Positions 57,501-59,889 of a DNA stretch of 64,000 bases are shown here, piece by piece (position 1 is the first letter of the stretch; each line of letters begins with the position of its first letter). The DNA is from Leptasterias polaris (taxonomy: Eukaryota > Echinodermata > Asteroidea > Forcipulatida > Asteriidae). Below the pieces are notes generated by a model. The model was not told the DNA's origin and searched no databases. It saw only the letters and a program-made list of their open reading frames with translations. Where the stretch lies: NCBI GenBank assembly GCA_037783415.1, contig JAZGTN010000069.1, positions 3,286,001-3,350,000 on the forward strand. Direction: 5' to 3'. Both the position numbers and the translations under genes were made by a program.

Positions 57501-59889
57501 GTACACACATGTATAGTATGATTTGTGCATACTTCGACAAGCAAGCAGTTAATTTATAATGTTACTGAACGTTATAATGGTCTGATGATTCCTGTCAAAT
57601 AAATCATCAATAGCATACATTCAACAAACATGTACATAAACAATGTGAGTCTGATGGGGAACGGGGTTGGATTGTAACTTAATTCTTATACTTCCATTTT
57701 TCGGGGGGGGGGGGGGGTATGGGGTTCTAAACCAAGGTTGAATTTAAACATAGGAAAGAATGCTTTTTAAGAGACTATTGTAACACAGTATAAAACTCCT
57801 GTTTGTATTCACAAAGGTACAAGTATATGTTTAAATGTGAACAGTTTAATTTGTTTGTATTGCATGTTGGACATTTCATATGTAAGAGGAACTGATGAAT
57901 CAAACCTGAAAAAACATAAAACGTAATTTGTAACATGTAAAGAACCATGCATATGGCATGTGTTTGTCTTCATTGTGTATGAATGCATGGTTTACACTAA
58001 CATCTTTGCATTAAGCAGTTTTTTGTTTAATGTAGGGCTTTGTGTATGTACTGAACCATTAATTTGTGCATTTTTTATCTCATTTGAGGGCCAAAGTTCT
58101 GCCACTGATATTATGTATTAAGTGGCATAAGCGTGAGCTTATTTTAATTACTCAAACTTGTTACACACAAATAACAGTACATACATGTACACAACTTGAT
58201 GTCACTTTTTACATCAACTTTTTACATCAACTTTTTACAACATTCACATCAACATGCAGGGAACAATTTCATCCAGCAATTTTACATAGCAAAATATTTA
58301 GACTGAACTTGTTTTGTGCACACTGAATGCTAATATTGAGTAGCAACTCCTGATTTTTGAGTAGCAACTCGTGCATTTTGTGTAGCAATTTGCTCTGCTA
58401 TACAAGGGAAATCGTTCACTGACATGAGCAATGAAAAACCTCCACTACTGAATCCGCTTACCCTTTCTAAAGTATTTGGCTTTAGCGGTTTACGAGCTTC
58501 AAAATACACGGAAAGCCATTACTGTATGTCTCAATGCACCTACAGAATGTAATCTAACATGAACCCTTATGTTGAAATCAGGGCCAGAGTAGTCAATGCA
58601 AACGAAGGCAGCACATGCAGTCATGTAACAATAATGAGGATGCCAGATTCAGACATCGAGGTGGCAACAACTTGTACATAATGTGAACATGTAGACAGCT
58701 GAATATTTATATGAGAAGATTCTTGTTGCAAGCAAAATAAAAAAGGAACAAAACATTAACACTGGCTTCCATATAAATTTACTTGACCACCATTTACAAG
58801 GCATTCTTCAGGAGGGGAACATATGCACATGGACTGTAACTTGTGAAGACAAAAAATAGAAAAGTGTAATTTAAAATGTTGACTTTATTTTTATCTATCA
58901 GAACTGGCTGTCAATCCTCAACCATGTTACTTACATGTAGATGACAATATGGAATTATTTCTGTCTACAGCAAGATTTATACATGAACGTGGATGTGCAG
59001 TGCTTTTCCCTGCTGCATTTTTAAAGGACTGGTTCAATATTTGTGATAGGTTTAAATTACTAATTTGATGACAGACTGCTGGAGGAGTCACGGAAGTGGA
59101 CAAACTGAAGATGCCCCTACCCTGGCCCCTACAACTGACAGTGAGTTCATACCACTATAATAATCAAGTGAGACTGAAGATGCCCCCACAACCACCAGTA
59201 CATTGTAAGTTCTTAGGTCACTATATTGTAAGTATAGGCTACATGTATAGGACTCACAACATGTACATGTATCATCTTTAAATGATGGGACATGGAGGAT
59301 AATTTTAGAGACCTTGGGAATATTCTGAAGGGGGTTATGTACCAAGTCCAAAAAAAAATGGGCAACGGAGGTCAAGACCTCTGTTGACATAGTATACAGA
59401 TAAACATTTATTCCCAACTTTCATGAACACTTCGGTGTCAATTAAGGCAACTCACAAGTTACTAACACATAACATAATTAAACATAGCATAATTATGCAT
59501 GACATAACTTTACCTACATGTACTATGTAGACTTCGTCTCAGTAAAATTATCAAGAACTGAGCCTCAGGGTGTTTCAACCACTTGTTTAAGACCTCTTCA
59601 TGCACTTTGACTGTCTCATTCATAAAAAGTGGCTGTCACTAAATATTGTTTTAAAAAGACGCAGTCAAATCAGCACTTTATTTGGAAACCCACCTGGTGT
59701 CTAGCAGCCTGAGGAGGATAGATGGCAGAGTAATGCTGACCAGCTGCAGCCATGGGAAAGCGTTGTTGCTGATCCGCTGGAGAGACATAGATATACTGCT
59801 GAGGAATCTCTCTATGGGTCTGGGGACTCTGTGGACGAGGGCGCTTGTAGGGGGACATTGACTCCTGCAAGGGCTGACCACTGGGGGCC
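5817..59889 (-). CDS. NCOR1: Nuclear receptor corepressor (NCoR/SMRT/SMRTER orthologue), 29 visible exons, 5' end missing
   Basis: This is a nuclear scaffold that links unliganded nuclear receptors and other repressors to the HDAC3-TBL1-GPS2 deacetylase complex. The sequence shows the family's blocks in order: [10 protein letters not shown], a coiled coil with [22 protein letters not shown]1/DAD ending in [15 protein letters not shown]2 with [36 protein letters not shown] motifs, CoRNR helices, and the C-terminus [16 protein letters not shown] joined 29 exons by GT-AG sites; phases match at every junction and sum to 2873 residues plus a stop. Human NCoR1 is about 2440 residues; the extra length lies in a Cys-rich module, the acidic region and the Ser-rich last exon. 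Invertebrates usually have one such gene, so it is co-orthologous to NCOR1 and NCOR2. The first visible exon opens at an acceptor in phase 2, so an upstream exon with the start codon is missing. Identity is very secure; the exact isoform is inferred. Confidence 0.97.
6585..6611 (-). other. CoRNR-type helix, ID1 position
   Basis: L-QKS-I-NRM-I fits the extended LxxxIxxxI receptor-binding helix. It is the third such helix in exon 29, in the order N3, N2, N1 known for NCoR. The residues around it differ from vertebrate GLEDIIRKAL, so the role is inferred from position and spacing. Confidence 0.6.
7746..7778 (-). other. CoRNR-type helix, ID2/N2
   Basis: [11 protein letters not shown] matches vertebrate ITLADHICQII with LxxxIxxxI spacing, the receptor-interaction motif that docks on unliganded nuclear receptor ligand-binding domains. 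Confidence 0.9.
8085..8102 (-). other. CoRNR-type helix, N3
   Basis: LIDVII, inside [15 protein letters not shown], is near-identical to vertebrate TAANFIDVIITRQI. Confidence 0.92.
8507..8949. other. NCoR intron 28, proximal part
   Basis: Two poly-C tracts (about 8709-8719 and 8806-8819) followed by an A-rich run. Nothing else recognised before the MITE. Confidence 0.6.
8952..9941. mobile_element. Tigger/pogo-like MITE, copy 1 (990 bp)
   Basis: The ends are inverted: CAGTCGACTCTCGTTAATAC at the left and its near-complement at the right (gtaataacaggagtcgactg). TA flanks both sides (8950-8951 and 9942-9943), the Tc1/mariner-type target. Several CTCGTTA/CTCGTAA motifs crowd the right end like subterminal repeats. 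No transposase frame is present, so it is non-autonomous. It lies in the intron between exons 28 and 29. Copy 2 is at 18966-19977. Confidence 0.88.
10139..10246 (-). CDS. NCOR1: NCoR visible exon 28
   Basis: This encodes [20 protein letters not shown] followed by [12 protein letters not shown], equivalent to vertebrate ADALAALVDAAASAPQMDVSK just before the receptor-interaction region. The acceptor is ttacag/gt and the donor aaag/gtagaa. Two bases in, one out. Confidence 0.94.
10247..10886. other. NCoR intron 27
   Basis: Intron of 640 bp; no repeat or coding frame recognised. Confidence 0.6.
10887..11490 (-). CDS. NCOR1: NCoR visible exon 27 (Pro/His/Thr-rich, fourth GSI motif)
   Basis: This encodes residues 1740-1940, starting [20 protein letters not shown]. 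It continues through Pro, His and Thr-rich sequence with alternating HPG and THP repeats and GSILRGTPI at 10972-10998, to RAESTS. It lies where vertebrate NCoR has the IPGTQITFPPRPY region. The acceptor is taacag/ggt and the donor tcag/gtaagt. Confidence 0.93.
11491..12278. other. NCoR intron 26
   Basis: Intron of 788 bp. A short gagtttgaatcccagc at about 12175 resembles a tRNA B-box but is too weak to call a SINE. Otherwise nothing seen. Confidence 0.5.
12279..12604 (-). CDS. NCOR1: NCoR visible exon 26 (long poly-Gln)
   Basis: This encodes residues 1631-1739: [10 protein letters not shown], a CAG-coded Gln run (12529-12577) broken once by His, more Gln/Met-rich sequence, then [20 protein letters not shown] and MLSYAAQAQ. 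It corresponds to NDYITSQQMQ...LSPREQPLGLPYP of human NCoR1. The acceptor is tttttag/gg. The donor gcccag/gttggt is a weak GTTGG site like that of exon 24. It ends in phase 0. Confidence 0.92.
12605..13105. other. NCoR intron 25
   Basis: Intron of 501 bp between the cassette exon and its homologue exon 26; no element recognised. Confidence 0.5.
13106..13159 (-). CDS. NCOR1: NCoR visible exon 25 (54-nt symmetric cassette)
   Basis: This encodes [18 protein letters not shown]. Its first ten residues repeat the start of exon 26 ([10 protein letters not shown]). The acceptor is gagcag/gt and the donor gcag/gtactg. Both ends are phase 1 and the length is a multiple of three, so it can be skipped or included without changing the frame. 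It is probably a duplicated cassette exon. Use in mRNA is inferred, not shown. Confidence 0.8.
13160..13854. other. NCoR intron 24
   Basis: Intron of 695 bp upstream of the cassette exon. The motif gggcgagtcaaa and related gcgggcgactccaaa/gactcaccc recur near 13495, 13530 and 13719. No transposon ends found. Confidence 0.5.
13855..14031 (-). CDS. NCOR1: NCoR visible exon 24 (poly-Gln)
   Basis: This encodes residues 1554-1612: [20 protein letters not shown], a poly-Gln run (about 13938-13968), then [16 protein letters not shown] and SKETLA. The acceptor is ttgtag/ct. The donor is gcag/gttggg, a weak site, which suggests regulated use. Phases are two bases in and one out. Splicing to either exon 25 or exon 26 keeps the frame. 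Confidence 0.85.
14270..14960 (-). mobile_element. Penelope-like element, 3' remnant
   Basis: On the minus strand a frame at about 14906-14790 reads [20 protein letters not shown] and [14 protein letters not shown]. This resembles the C-terminal end of Penelope-like proteins, after the GIY-YIG nuclease. Downstream (14554-14592) is the family's conserved non-coding signature, tgacgatgactagagcaag followed by ctagtcgaaatgttgagacc, which can fold as a GACTAG/CTAGTC hairpin. Reverse transcriptase is absent, so the copy is 5'-truncated and dead. The far end (14270-14400) shares sequence with the foldback at 31445-31610. It lies in the intron between exons 23 and 24. Confidence 0.72.
14961..15382. 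other. NCoR intron 23, remainder
   Basis: Unique-looking A+T-rich DNA with poly-T near 15100-15122; nothing recognised. Confidence 0.5.
15383..15571 (-). CDS. NCOR1: NCoR visible exon 23
   Basis: This encodes [20 protein letters not shown] and [19 protein letters not shown]. It matches the vertebrate block RRTPVSYQNTMSRGSPMMN. The acceptor is ctaccag/tt and the donor gcgag/gtatgt. YESD...STQAGM here and [11 protein letters not shown] in exon 22 look like an old internal duplication. Confidence 0.94.
15862..16076 (-). CDS. NCOR1: NCoR visible exon 22 (two GSI motifs)
   Basis: This encodes residues 1420-1490. It opens [13 protein letters not shown] and holds GSITQGTPI (15947-15973) and GSITRGTPL (15893-15919). 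These motifs recur in NCoR, SMRT and SMRTER and lie in the central repression region. The acceptor is attacag/t and the donor aaaa/gtatga. YENTMAR resembles YENPMAR of exon 23. Confidence 0.95.
16357..17119 (-). CDS. NCOR1: NCoR visible exon 21 (poly-Gln and GSI motif)
   Basis: This encodes residues 1165-1419: Ser-rich [12 protein letters not shown], then a short poly-Gln run (about 16816-16843), [14 protein letters not shown], and [12 protein letters not shown] at 16389-16415, the first GSI motif. The Pro-rich part corresponds to TRPPPPLIP before GSISQGTP in human NCoR1. The acceptor is taccag/gt and the donor caaag/gtaagt. Confidence 0.95.
17120..17856. other. NCoR intron 20, with a dispersed repeat fragment
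   Basis: The segment 17496-17668 (aaccctcctactgcctgacc, then caccatacacaacctgtgca) resembles 31159-31270, so it is a copy of a dispersed repeat of unknown type. The rest is unremarkable. Confidence 0.5.
17857..18823 (-). CDS. NCOR1: NCoR visible exon 20 (acidic/Ser-rich repression region)
   Basis: This 967-nt exon (residues 843-1164) starts [20 protein letters not shown] and runs into an Asp/Glu/Ser-rich stretch. It carries [19 protein letters not shown] (about 18212-18257), matching [14 protein letters not shown] of vertebrate NCoR. It ends [15 protein letters not shown], where I-SDL-I-DSA-I (17870-17896) fits the IxxxIxxxI spacing of a CoRNR-type helix although it is not in the usual receptor-binding part. 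The acceptor is ctgtag/gca and the donor ctca/gtaagt. Confidence 0.94.
18966..19977. mobile_element. Tigger/pogo-like MITE, copy 2 (1012 bp)
   Basis: Nearly identical to 8952-9941 and in the same orientation, with the same CAGTCGACTC ends and TA at 18964-18965 and 19978-19979. It keeps about 25 bp near 19346-19370 (aaccaccattgtaatgctag) missing from copy 1, where the gap falls between short TGGT direct repeats. No transposase. It lies in the intron between exons 19 and 20. Confidence 0.88.
19980..20648. other. NCoR intron 19, remainder
   Basis: Contains the truncated SINE at 20157-20275; otherwise nothing recognised. Confidence 0.5.
20157..20275 (-). mobile_element. Truncated tRNA-derived SINE
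   Basis: On the minus strand, gagagtgggtttgaatcccg then gtgtccatggacaagacact lines up with the head of the SINE at 37041 (gagtgtgggttcgagtcccg, gtgtccttattaagcaagac). A B-box-like GGTTTGAATCC is visible. The A-box end is diverged, and the copy stops before the rest of the SINE body. Confidence 0.6.
20649..20791 (-). CDS. NCOR1: NCoR visible exon 19 (SANT2, rest)
   Basis: This encodes [20 protein letters not shown], then [20 protein letters not shown] and LEEHRKEK. It completes SANT2, which binds unacetylated histone tails and stabilises HDAC3 action in the family. The [17 protein letters not shown] string is almost invariant across animals. The acceptor is gtaaag/gt and the donor aag/gtaact; the exon ends in phase 0. 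Confidence 0.98.
20792..21318. other. NCoR intron 18
   Basis: Intron of 527 bp splitting SANT2. A G-rich tract sits at about 20872-20886. Nothing else seen. Confidence 0.55.
21319..21372 (-). CDS. NCOR1: NCoR visible exon 18 (SANT2, start)
   Basis: This 54-nt exon encodes [17 protein letters not shown], matching vertebrate [15 protein letters not shown], the first helix of SANT2 (the histone-interaction domain). The acceptor is ttgcag/ta and the donor gaag/gtttgt, a weaker GTTTGT site. Two bases in, one out. Confidence 0.96.
21373..22323. other. NCoR intron 17
   Basis: Intron of 951 bp; no repeat or gene recognised. The short minus-strand frames here lack homology. Confidence 0.5.
22324..22446 (-). 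CDS. NCOR1: NCoR visible exon 17 (Cys-rich module, part 3)
   Basis: This encodes [20 protein letters not shown] and [20 protein letters not shown]. The CCAAC cluster probably supplies the last metal ligands of the module opened in exon 15. It is followed by an acidic/Pro linker leading to SANT2. The acceptor is cccacag/at and the donor ccag/gtatag. Both phases fit exons 16 and 18. Confidence 0.88.
22447..23060. other. NCoR intron 16
   Basis: Intron of 614 bp; nothing recognised apart from a TTTTG short run near 22921. Confidence 0.5.
23061..23176 (-). CDS. NCOR1: NCoR visible exon 16 (Cys-rich module, part 2)
   Basis: This encodes [20 protein letters not shown] and [18 protein letters not shown]. 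The two cysteines of CPMPSC follow the CRCRSIRRR of exon 15 directly after splicing, across a 6.8-kb intron. The rest is a basic patch ([10 protein letters not shown]) and a helical segment. The acceptor is attcag/a and the donor ctag/gtatgt. A frame starting at an internal ATG reads the same protein but omits the splice-joined Cys. Confidence 0.9.
23177..24699. other. NCoR intron 15, exon-16 side
   Basis: Part of the 6.8-kb intron that splits the Cys-rich module. A T/G homopolymer run lies at 23463-23480. No other element recognised. Confidence 0.5.
24700..25015. repeat. Diverged tandem duplication (~200 bp unit)
   Basis: The phrases caactctttgtgatagcaac, gtggacc, ttgtcctcttttgttatag and cggtttgaatgt recur in order about 200 bp further on (caactctttgtcatgataaa, gtggaccc, ttgtcccttttgttataact, cggtttgggtttgaatgt). 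An additional shorter internal repeat lies at 24752-24806. Confidence 0.7.
25200..25458. mobile_element. Foldback MITE with YY1-like ends (~259 bp)
   Basis: The left end runs atagataggttgcagtatga to GCCATCTTTACGGGCAA; the right end is the inverse TTGCCCGTAAAGATGGC then tactgggaactatctat. The inverted arms share a perfect 17-bp core plus weaker outer matches. The GC-rich core holds a 30-bp direct repeat (25335-25364 and 25365-25394, gacgcggctgcgttaataat). AAGATGGC is the YY1 core. No target duplication was clear. Confidence 0.75.
25459..29770. other. NCoR intron 15, middle
   Basis: Mostly featureless A+T-rich sequence. A 28-bp unit (cattgatcatggtgatgttat) is repeated three times at about 26850-26920, followed by catcttagaggtagactgat (26929), which resembles the inside of the MITE at 56866. 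No gene supported. Confidence 0.5.
26850..26920. repeat. 28-bp direct repeat, 3 copies
   Basis: Three copies of gcattgatcatggtgatgtt with small differences, containing the palindrome TGATCA. Confidence 0.85.
29771..29817 (-). repeat. Telomere-like CCCTAA repeat
   Basis: tcctaacccttacccttac then accctaaccctaaccctaaa: degenerate TTAGGG on the minus strand, about 180 bp downstream of the exon 15 donor on the transcript side. Confidence 0.85.
29994..30156 (-). CDS. NCOR1: NCoR visible exon 15 (Cys-rich module, part 1)
   Basis: This encodes [20 protein letters not shown] and then [16 protein letters not shown] and [14 protein letters not shown]. CxxC pairs are at CSLC and CSRC(RC). Together with CPMPSC in exon 16 and KCCAACFNR in exon 17, this looks like a zinc-binding fold. 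Vertebrate NCoR/SMRT, as I remember them, have no such cysteines between SANT1 and SANT2; I recall a similar stretch in insect SMRTER but could not check it. The acceptor is acaacag/ct and the donor agaag/gtattt. Confidence 0.9.
30157..30866. other. NCoR intron 14
   Basis: Intron of 710 bp; a T-run near 30421. Readthrough frames are not supported as exon. Confidence 0.5.
30867..31129 (-). CDS. NCOR1: NCoR visible exon 14 (Lys/Glu-rich linker)
   Basis: This encodes about 87 residues of low complexity: [20 protein letters not shown], then mixed Lys/Glu runs and [20 protein letters not shown]. It lies where vertebrate NCoR has its EEKVEEKEEDK-type linker between SANT1 and SANT2, probably a flexible or helical charged spacer. 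The acceptor is aacag/a and the donor gatt/gtaagg, one base in and one out. Both ends join in frame with homologous neighbours. Confidence 0.88.
31159..31270. repeat. Dispersed repeat fragment
   Basis: ttaaaccctccttctatttg, gaccatccaatatcatcaac and caccatacacaacctttgca match 17496-17668 in the same order with an indel. Family unknown. Confidence 0.55.
31445..31610. mobile_element. Foldback element sharing sequence with the Penelope region
   Basis: The left arm gtggtaacaccatgtgtaat then ctactttgctgtgtagatt is inverted at the right (tctacacagcaaagtagata, cacatgatgttaccgcaaac). The same text with flanking ttgaggcattgcat occurs at about 14275-14400, and on the minus strand at 31570-31645 here. 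It could be a terminal repeat of a Penelope-like element or an independent foldback transposon. Confidence 0.6.
31611..32176. other. NCoR intron 13, before the 40-bp array
   Basis: No element other than the tail of the foldback family noted above; two TACATGTA motifs. Confidence 0.45.
32177..32492. repeat. 40-bp tandem array, 8 copies
   Basis: The anchor atgcaccatcacaaggtacc occurs at 32181, 32221, 32261, 32301, 32341, 32381, 32421 and 32461 (last variants atgcac/atgaac). Unit end variants (gcataaat and gaattact) fall in two blocks, showing stepwise expansion. Confidence 0.97.
32493..33485. other. NCoR intron 13, between arrays
   Basis: About 1 kb with nothing recognised. Confidence 0.45.
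33486..33899. repeat. 61-bp tandem array, 7 copies, abutting the exon 13 donor
   Basis: The anchor ggtgaattgagaaacattct recurs at 33486, 33547, 33608, 33669, 33730 (ggtaaattg), 33791 and 33852, exactly 61 bp apart. The first six are almost identical. The last is diverged and its end, ggatgctactcac, contains the exon 13 splice donor (gtgagtagc on the minus strand). Each unit also holds gagaaacattctc, an imperfect hairpin. Confidence 0.96.
33900..34099 (-). CDS. NCOR1: NCoR visible exon 13 (end of DAD)
   Basis: This starts [20 protein letters not shown], the third DAD helix. The YY and KK pairs are those known to contact HDAC3 and inositol phosphate in SMRT. A basic stretch ([11 protein letters not shown]) and a Glu/Lys-rich tail follow. 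The acceptor is cacag/agt. The donor gatct/gtgagt lies in the last, diverged copy of a 61-bp tandem repeat. The exon starts in phase 0 and leaves two bases. Confidence 0.95.
34100..35504. other. NCoR intron 12, exon-13 side
   Basis: About 1.4 kb of A+T-rich sequence, several TACATGTA motifs, no gene or element recognised. Confidence 0.45.
35505..36393. repeat. 24-bp satellite, about 37 copies
   Basis: Unit aaagtcagttaataagaaac then tgat. Because 24 is a multiple of three, one frame stays open and reads KKLIKSVN over and over (35503-35760 and 36053-36421). This is a repeat artefact, not a protein. Middle copies carry an extra A (aataaaaaaactg), which breaks the frame. Copies beyond 36050 alternate cagtta and caatta, a 48-bp higher-order pattern. 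Confidence 0.97.
36394..37032. other. NCoR intron 12, between satellite and SINE
   Basis: About 640 bp with nothing recognised. Confidence 0.45.
37033..37484 (+). mobile_element. tRNA-Leu-headed SINE
   Basis: The head (about 37041-37126) looks like a tRNA-Leu with anticodon CAA: gtcgtggccgagcggataag, A-box TGGCCGAGCGG, anticodon region ggactcaagctc, B-box GGTTCGAGTCC, ending gtgaca. The body (cttcgtccttcggatgggac, gtaaagccgttggtcc, aaaagaacccagtgcac) is a conserved SINE core common in marine invertebrates as I recall. The tail is gagcgctatataag with (ATT)n. It is antisense to NCoR. ATGATTAG on both sides (37014-37021 and 37483-37490) may be the target duplication. Confidence 0.88.
37612..37896. 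repeat. 46-bp tandem array, 6 copies, next to the exon 12 donor
   Basis: gttccaaacacaatcagaca then caatacaggaacctaagtat is repeated at 37612, 37658, 37704, 37750, 37796 and 37842, almost identical, and a partial copy ends at 37896. The exon 12 donor is 26 bp away. Confidence 0.97.
37922..38064 (-). CDS. NCOR1: NCoR visible exon 12 (SANT1/DAD core)
   Basis: This encodes [20 protein letters not shown] and then [20 protein letters not shown] and IASFLERK. It is the first SANT (Myb-like) domain that forms the DAD contacting HDAC3. The tryptophan of WDDEEKEIF and the HPKNF block are kept. The acceptor is tacag/gt and the donor aag/gtagag. A 46-bp tandem array begins 26 bases downstream of the donor. 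Confidence 0.97.
38065..38385. other. NCoR intron 11
   Basis: Intron of 321 bp; nothing recognised. Confidence 0.55.
38386..38561 (-). CDS. NCOR1: NCoR visible exon 11 (pre-SANT1/DAD)
   Basis: This encodes residues 383-441, including the blocks [20 protein letters not shown] and [17 protein letters not shown], conserved with human RSEHEISEIIDGLSEQENN and [15 protein letters not shown]. This is the start of the deacetylase-activating domain (DAD), which binds and switches on HDAC3. The acceptor is tacag/g and the donor aatg/gtatgg. Confidence 0.97.
38562..39232. other. NCoR intron 10
   Basis: Intron of 671 bp; nothing recognised. Confidence 0.55.
39233..39319 (-). CDS. NCOR1: NCoR visible exon 10
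   Basis: This encodes [20 protein letters not shown] and REQQERFS, matching [26 protein letters not shown] in vertebrates, a continuation of the helical region ahead of SANT1. The acceptor is tgcag/g and the donor ccag/gtattg. One base in, two bases out. Confidence 0.96.
39320..40190. other. NCoR intron 9
   Basis: Intron of 871 bp; nothing recognised. Confidence 0.55.
40191..40276 (-). CDS. NCOR1: NCoR visible exon 9
   Basis: This encodes [20 protein letters not shown] and RLENNPKR, matching ICQRYDQLMEAWEKKVDRIENNPRR of the vertebrate proteins, a charged helical stretch. It starts in phase 0 and leaves two bases. The acceptor is tacag/gag and the donor aa/gtaaga. Confidence 0.96.
40277..41340. 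other. NCoR intron 8, exon-9 side
   Basis: Contains an 8-bp G-rich tandem run (gggggaat) at about 40995-41030. No other element recognised. Confidence 0.5.
41345..42149. mobile_element. piggyBac-like MITE (805 bp)
   Basis: TTAA lies on both sides (41341-41344 and 42150-42153). The ends are inverted: CCCTTTAGCACACATACCGC at the left and gcgtgagtgctaaaggg at the right. TTAA plus CCCTTT ends fit the piggyBac pattern. The inside has no transposase. Inner arms also pair loosely (attactccgcat at the left, gaggagtaatgacgcat at the right). It lies in the intron between exons 8 and 9. Confidence 0.8.
42489..42555 (-). CDS. NCOR1: NCoR visible exon 8 (LILYFKRRN block)
   Basis: This encodes [20 protein letters not shown] followed by LR, the strongly conserved basic helix before SANT1 in all NCoR/SMRT proteins. 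The acceptor is tttag/a and the donor cgg/gtatgt. The first base completes Thr from exon 7, and the exon ends in phase 0. Confidence 0.97.
42556..45289. other. NCoR intron 7
   Basis: Intron of 2734 bp with scattered TACATGTA motifs; no gene or transposon recognised. Confidence 0.5.
45290..45342 (-). CDS. NCOR1: NCoR visible exon 7 (53 nt)
   Basis: This micro-exon encodes [17 protein letters not shown], matching PLYNQPSDTKVYHENIK of vertebrate NCoR. It starts in phase 0 after a T-rich tract and acceptor (ttccag/ccc) and ends with two bases of a Thr codon at donor gtaagt. It sits alone between introns of 5.6 and 2.7 kb. Confidence 0.96.
45343..48340. other. NCoR intron 6, exon-7 side
   Basis: About 3 kb, mostly unremarkable. 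It holds the tRNA-like fragment at 46845-46893. The adjacent inverted words cttatttcaattg and caattgaaataag near 46282-46312 form a short perfect palindrome. Confidence 0.5.
46845..46893 (-). mobile_element. tRNA-like fragment (SINE head remnant)
   Basis: On the minus strand, ggctagatagctgagttggt then agagcattggcac carries a clear A-box (TAGCTGAGTTGG) at the position expected in a tRNA head. No B-box or full cloverleaf follows, so it is a remnant, not a tRNA gene. Confidence 0.5.
48343..49046. mobile_element. TA-flanked MITE with 29-bp GC-rich ends (704 bp)
   Basis: The left end GACTGTGCAAGTCTCGCGCG followed by cattcgaac is mirrored at the right (gttcggatacgcgcgagact, tgcacagtc). TA lies at 48341-48342 and 49047-49048. 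The two 29-bp arms differ at two positions. There is no transposase. The TA target and lengths fit a Tc1/mariner-derived MITE, but the end sequence is not one I recognise. Confidence 0.8.
49047..50984. other. NCoR intron 6, exon-6 side
   Basis: Contains (GT)n at about 49521-49541 and an (AT)n run near 50344-50355. No gene or element recognised. Confidence 0.5.
50985..51041 (-). CDS. NCOR1: NCoR visible exon 6 (57 nt)
   Basis: This micro-exon of 19 codons encodes [19 protein letters not shown], matching vertebrate KKAEEAHKIFEGLGP. It is phase 0 to 0, with acceptor tttag/aaa and donor ttg/gtaagt. It is identified by its homology to NCoR and its frame fit. Confidence 0.95.
51042..52043. other. 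NCoR intron 5, possible LINE scrap
   Basis: Plus-strand text at about 51271-51340 reads [20 protein letters not shown], which loosely resembles the end of LINE endonuclease domains. Near 51776-51830 ctgttatggaataaagatgt then aaatgaatgaatg resembles a LINE 3' tail. This is weak and would need a search. Confidence 0.3.
52044..52163 (-). CDS. NCOR1: NCoR visible exon 5 (end of coiled coil)
   Basis: This encodes residues 226-265, starting [12 protein letters not shown] and ending [10 protein letters not shown]. It matches the vertebrate LEEEAAKPPEPEKP and IVQIIYDENR blocks almost residue for residue. It is 40 codons, phase 0 to 0. The acceptor is attag/caa and the donor aga/gtaagt. Confidence 0.96.
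52164..52498. other. NCoR intron 4
   Basis: Intron of 335 bp; nothing recognised. Confidence 0.55.
52499..52660 (-). CDS. NCOR1: NCoR visible exon 4 (GPS2/TBL1-binding coiled coil, first half)
   Basis: This encodes residues 172-225, ending [20 protein letters not shown] followed by KKQ. That is the heptad-patterned helix that in SMRT/NCoR pairs with GPS2 and with the TBL1 N-terminus to build the corepressor core (known for the family). The exon is exactly 54 codons, phase 0 to 0. The acceptor is tctag/gag and the donor cag/gtactg. Confidence 0.96.
52661..53342. other. NCoR intron 3, exon-4 side
   Basis: About 680 bp; no element recognised. Ends in ACTGCAAC, the left target copy of the hAT-like MITE. 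Confidence 0.5.
53343..54302. mobile_element. hAT-like MITE (960 bp)
   Basis: An 8-bp target duplication, ACTGCAAC, flanks it (53335-53342 and 54303-54310). The ends are inverted: taagggtggacgat at the left and atcgtccaggga at the right, fitting hAT. Both subterminal regions are packed with ATATCG/CGATAT words (palindromic, many within 150 bp of each end), likely transposase-binding sites. The middle has gattggccgat repeated near 53682-53724 and no transposase. It lies in the intron between exons 3 and 4. Confidence 0.85.
54311..56045. other. NCoR intron 3, exon-3 side
   Basis: About 1.7 kb; scattered TACATGTA words, no gene or element recognised. Confidence 0.5.
56046..56247 (-). CDS. NCOR1: NCoR visible exon 3
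   Basis: This encodes residues 105-171. It carries [11 protein letters not shown], matching the SKRPRLEQ of vertebrate NCoR, and a basic/Pro-rich stretch ending in [12 protein letters not shown] may contribute to nuclear import. The acceptor is ttctag/a and the donor aag/gtacaa. One base completes the codon begun in exon 2, and the exon ends in phase 0. Confidence 0.93.
56866..57039. mobile_element. Short MITE with CRE-bearing ends (~174 bp)
   Basis: The left end ATAGACCTTATGCATTGACG then TCA is mirrored by tgacgtcatatgcataaggt then ctat. Each arm contains TGACGTCA, the CRE/ATF palindrome. Inside is aagccgccatcttagaggta, a YY1-type match. Flanks are cctccca and cctccat, a possible imperfect target duplication. 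It lies in the intron between exons 2 and 3. Confidence 0.75.
57251..57366 (-). CDS. NCOR1: NCoR visible exon 2 ([10 protein letters not shown] block)
   Basis: This encodes residues 66-104, starting [10 protein letters not shown] and containing [10 protein letters not shown], one of the most conserved N-terminal strings of NCoR and SMRT. The region belongs to the N-terminal repression domain (RD1). The acceptor is atcag/gag and the donor gaccg/gtgaga. It starts in phase 0 and leaves two bases that join exon 3. Confidence 0.95.
57367..59693. other. NCoR intron 1
   Basis: Intron of 2327 bp. A poly-G tract lies at about 57703-57717. The repeat copy at 58255-58385 is described separately. Otherwise nothing seen. 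Confidence 0.5.
58255..58385 (-). repeat. Dispersed repeat, copy in inverse orientation
   Basis: Reverse-complemented, this reads agttgctactcaaaaatcag ... cattcagtgtgcacaaa ... cagtctaaatattttgctat. It matches 63117-63190 (agttgctactcaaaaataaa, cattctgtgtaaacttg, cagtctaactattttgctat). Family unknown. Confidence 0.65.
59694..59889 (-). CDS. NCOR1: NCoR visible exon 1
   Basis: This exon encodes visible residues 1-65, rich in Pro and Gln, with blocks such as [23 protein letters not shown] and YPPQAARHQ. The last block corresponds to the TRHQ of human NCoR1 just before the [10 protein letters not shown] region. The acceptor is tgctgacag/gg and the donor cag/gtgggt. It starts in phase 2 (one base finishing a codon) and ends in phase 0, so the true start codon lies further upstream. 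A Met inside the exon (SMSPYK) could serve as a start only in an alternative transcript. Confidence 0.85.
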